NCBI GenBank assembly: GCA_959602875.1
Contig: CAUGVQ010000041.1
Location: 1 to 16,711 of the forward strand
Direction: 5' to 3'
From: an uncultured Collinsella sp.
GTDB taxonomy: Bacteria > Actinomycetota > Coriobacteriia > Coriobacteriales > Coriobacteriaceae
Length of the DNA: 16,711 bases
This document shows positions 14,697 through 16,711 of the stretch, one piece after another (position 1 is the first letter of the stretch; the number at the start of each line of letters is the position of its first letter). Both the position numbers and the translations under genes were made by a program. Below the pieces are notes generated by a model. That model saw nothing but the letters and a program-made list of their open reading frames with translations. It did not search any database and was not told where the DNA came from.

Positions 14697-15200
14697 TTAC
14701 TCGGCGGCCTTCTCCTCGGTGGCCTCAGCCTCAACGGTCTCCTCGACCTCGACAGGAGCCTCCTCCTCGGCCTTCTCGACCTTCTTGGGGGCCTCAGCCT
14801 TCTTGGCAGGAGCAGCCTTGGGGGCCTTCTTCACCACGGGCTCGGACACGATCTCGATGATGACCATCGGAGCGTTGTCGCCCTTGCGGGGGCCGAGCTT
14901 CATGATGCGGGTGTAACCACCGTTGCGGTCAGCCCACATGCCCTGAGCGGCCTTGTCGAAAAGCTCGGCAACGAGGTTCTTATCGCCGAGCTTGGCGATG
15001 GCCAGACGACGGGAGTGCAGGTCGCCCTTCTTGGCCCAGGTGATGATGGGCTCAACGTAGCCGCGCAGCGCCTTGGCGCGCGTCTCGGTGGTCTTGATGC
15101 GATCGTTCTCGAAGAGCGCCTTGGCGAGGCTCTTCTTCATCGCACGGGTGTGCGCGGCGTCGGTGCCGAGCTTCAGACCCTTCTTCTTGTTGTGACGCAT
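14697..15200 (-). CDS. rplQ: 50S ribosomal protein L17 with a long charged C-terminal tail
   Basis: L17 is a large-subunit protein near the peptide exit tunnel. The 167-residue chain begins MRHNKKKGLKLGTDAAHTRA, a hallmark of the family, and the conserved core ends near residue 120. Usual length is about 116-130, so roughly 45 extra residues remain: a Lys/Ala/Pro stretch (124-145) and then a strongly acidic Glu-rich end (143-167). Such tails are known in high-GC Gram-positive relatives. ATG 15200 is preceded by GAGGAG at nine bases. The gene follows rpoA by 30 bases and is the last of the alpha operon before the terminator. Confidence 0.96.
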   Translation of the reverse strand: MRHNKKKGLKLGTDAAHTRAMKKSLAKALFENDRIKTTETRAKALRGYVEPIITWAKKGDLHSRRLAIAKLGDKNLVAELFDKAAQGMWADRNGGYTRIMKLGPRKGDNAPMVIIEIVSEPVVKKAPKAAPAKKAEAPKKVEKAEEEAPVEVEETVEAEATEEKAAE

Positions 15201-15230
15201 GGTCGGTTTCTCCTCTGATACGCGATAGCG

Positions 15231-16172
15231 TTAGTCCTTGAGGCTGAGCCCCATGGACTGAAGCTTGTCCTTGACTTCCTCGATCGACTTCACACCGAAG
15301 TTGCGGATGTTCAGCAGGTCGTTCTCGGAGAACTCGACGAGCTGGCGCACCGAATGGATGCTCGCGCGCTTGAGGCAGTTGTAGGAGCGGACGGAGAGGT
15401 CCAGGTCCTCGATCTGCTTGTCAAGCTCGGCGTTATCGCTGGTCACCTCGGGGGCGAAAATCGAAACCTCCTCCTCGACCTCGGGGGTCTCGGCAAGGTT
15501 CATGAAGGCGGTCATGTGCTGGTTGATGATGTTGGCCGCCTGCACCACCGCGTCACGCGGGCTCACCGCGCCGTTGGTCTCGATCTCGAGAACAAGACGG
15601 TCGTAGTCGGTGTGCTGGCCCACGCGGCAGGCCTCGACGAGCTTGGCGCAGCGACGAACCGGCGAGAAGAGCGAGTCGACATGAATGACACCGATGGGGT
15701 CGTTGTCGCGCTTGTTGTTCTCGTAGGAGACGTAGCCGCGGCCGTAGCCGATGCGCATGCTCATGGTGAGGTGACCGCCCTCGGTGAGGGTGGCGATGTG
15801 GTGATCGGGGTTCACGAGCTCAAAGTCGGAAGGCAGCGCGAAATCGCCACCGACGACCTCGCAGGGACCGTCGACCGAGATGGTCGCGGTGCCCTCCTCG
15901 GTGGTACCGAGAGCCTCGAACACCAGGCCCTTCACGTTCAGAACAATGTCGGTGACATCCTCAACCATGTTGGGGATGGTCGTGAACTCGTGCTGAGCGC
16001 CATCGATCTGGATGGCCTCCACCGCAGCGCCCTCGAGAGACGAGAGCAGGACACGACGCAGCGAGTTGCCGAGCGTGTCACCGTAGCCGCGCTCGAGCGG
16101 CTCGACGGAAACGCGCGCGGAGGTCTCGTTGATCTCCTCGACCTGAACCTGAGGCCTAATGAATTCTGACAT
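15231..16172 (-). CDS. rpoA: DNA-directed RNA polymerase subunit alpha
   Basis: The 313-residue subunit assembles RNA polymerase and binds promoter UP elements and activators. The N-terminal dimerisation domain has PLERGYGDTLGNSLRRVLL at 25-43 and continues to about 228. An acidic linker (EVEEEVSIFAPEV) leads to the C-terminal domain, with LDLSVRSYNCLKRASI at 257-272 and LLNIRNFGVKSIEEV at 286-300. Arg262 corresponds to the DNA-binding arginine of E. coli alpha. ATG 16172 has GGAGGTT six bases upstream. It lies 45 bases after rpsD and 30 before rplQ, the normal alpha-operon order. Confidence 0.98.
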   Translation of the reverse strand: MSEFIRPQVQVEEINETSARVSVEPLERGYGDTLGNSLRRVLLSSLEGAAVEAIQIDGAQHEFTTIPNMVEDVTDIVLNVKGLVFEALGTTEEGTATISVDGPCEVVGGDFALPSDFELVNPDHHIATLTEGGHLTMSMRIGYGRGYVSYENNKRDNDPIGVIHVDSLFSPVRRCAKLVEACRVGQHTDYDRLVLEIETNGAVSPRDAVVQAANIINQHMTAFMNLAETPEVEEEVSIFAPEVTSDNAELDKQIEDLDLSVRSYNCLKRASIHSVRQLVEFSENDLLNIRNFGVKSIEEVKDKLQSMGLSLKD

Positions 16173-16217
16173 GTACTAACCTCCAGCCTCAGCAGCCTAA
16201 TCGGATAAGGGACTAGA

Positions 16218-16711
16218 CTACTTAGAGTAGAGCTCGACGATGAGCTGCTCTTGGATATCGGTGCTGATCTGCTCACGGGTGGGCAGCGACAGCACGTTGC
16301 CGCTCAGCTTCTCGATATCGACCTCAAGCCAACCGGGGACCTCGAAGCGCTCGGACTGGATGAGGGCCTCCTTGATGGGGAGGAGGTCGCGGTACTTCTC
16401 GCCGACGGCGACAACGTCACCGGGCTTGACGAGGAAGGAGGGGATGTCGACACGGCGGCCGTTCACGGTGAAGTGACCGTGGCGGACCGTCTGGCGGGCC
16501 TCCTTGCGGGTACGGGCGAAGCCAAGACGGAACACGACGTTGTCAAGACGACGCTCGAGAAGGGTCATGAGGTTCTCACCCGTGACGCCTTCCATGCGAA
16601 GAGCGCGCTCGTAGTAGTGATGGAACTGCTTCTCGAGCACACCGTAGATGAACTTAGCCTTCTGCTTCTCGCGCAGCTGCATGCCGTACTCAGATTCCTT
16701 ACGGCGACGCT
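16218..16711 (-). CDS. rpsD: 30S ribosomal protein S4 (partial, N-terminus outside the window)
   Basis: S4 is a primary binder of 16S rRNA and often the repressor of the alpha operon. The reading frame is open to the window edge: RRRKESEYGMQLREKQ is already internal S4 sequence, so the Met at 16682 is not the start and about 35-45 residues are missing. The S4 RNA-binding domain is clear at RRLDNVVFRLGFARTRKEAR and VNGRRVDIPSFLVKPGD, and the protein ends QLIVELYSK. rpoA follows 45 bases downstream. The promoter and any S4-binding leader lie outside. Confidence 0.97.
   Translation of the reverse strand, partial: RRRKESEYGMQLREKQKAKFIYGVLEKQFHHYYERALRMEGVTGENLMTLLERRLDNVVFRLGFARTRKEARQTVRHGHFTVNGRRVDIPSFLVKPGDVVAVGEKYRDLLPIKEALIQSERFEVPGWLEVDIEKLSGNVLSLPTREQISTDIQEQLIVELYSK

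Overview
The window is mostly ordinary chromosome from a high-GC, Gram-positive, actinobacterial-type genome. Gene content, codon use and the protein variants suggest a gut member of Coriobacteriia such as Collinsella or a relative. That assignment is inferred from the protein sequences, not from a database match. The first ~1.3 kb is different: it is visibly AT-richer, its proteins look like those of Firmicutes, and it joins the native sequence inside a broken IS200/IS605 transposase gene.

Layout. (1) 1-1318, all on the minus strand: the start of a SAM methyltransferase-like gene running off the left edge, a small P-loop kinase, and a helical protein of unknown function whose frame is broken at a run of six G. 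(2) 1307-1760: the first 31 or so codons of an IS200/IS605 tnpA, the hairpin-rich DNA upstream of it (probably the element's left end), and the strong terminator of tyrS. (3) 1761-6778, minus strand: a peptidase U32-family gene, an overlapping polytopic membrane protein (GT-C/DUF6056-like), then tyrS. (4) 6958-9168, plus strand: a class A penicillin-binding protein with a Pro/Thr-rich tail, ending in a clean terminator. It is the only plus-strand gene. (5) 9304-11123, minus strand: a family 2 glycosyltransferase, argR, and a 34-residue membrane peptide just downstream of argR. (6) 11238-16711, minus strand: the tail of the ribosomal alpha operon (rpsD-rpoA-rplQ), a terminator, then an ECF transporter module fused into one 830-residue polypeptide, then truA.

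How the genes relate. rpsD, rpoA and rplQ supply ribosomal proteins and the RNA polymerase alpha subunit. The following order, EcfA-EcfA'-EcfT then truA, matches the arrangement widely seen in Gram-positive bacteria, except that the three ECF genes are one reading frame here. ArgR probably controls its own promoter through ARG-box-like sites. The PBP and the two glycosyltransferase-like genes concern the cell envelope.

I did not find a clearly new defence or mobile system. The best candidates for a second look are the triple ECF fusion, the hairpin cluster and junction around the broken tnpA, the partial duplication beside the tyrS terminator, the one-base frameshift in the imported segment, and the tiny membrane ORF after argR.
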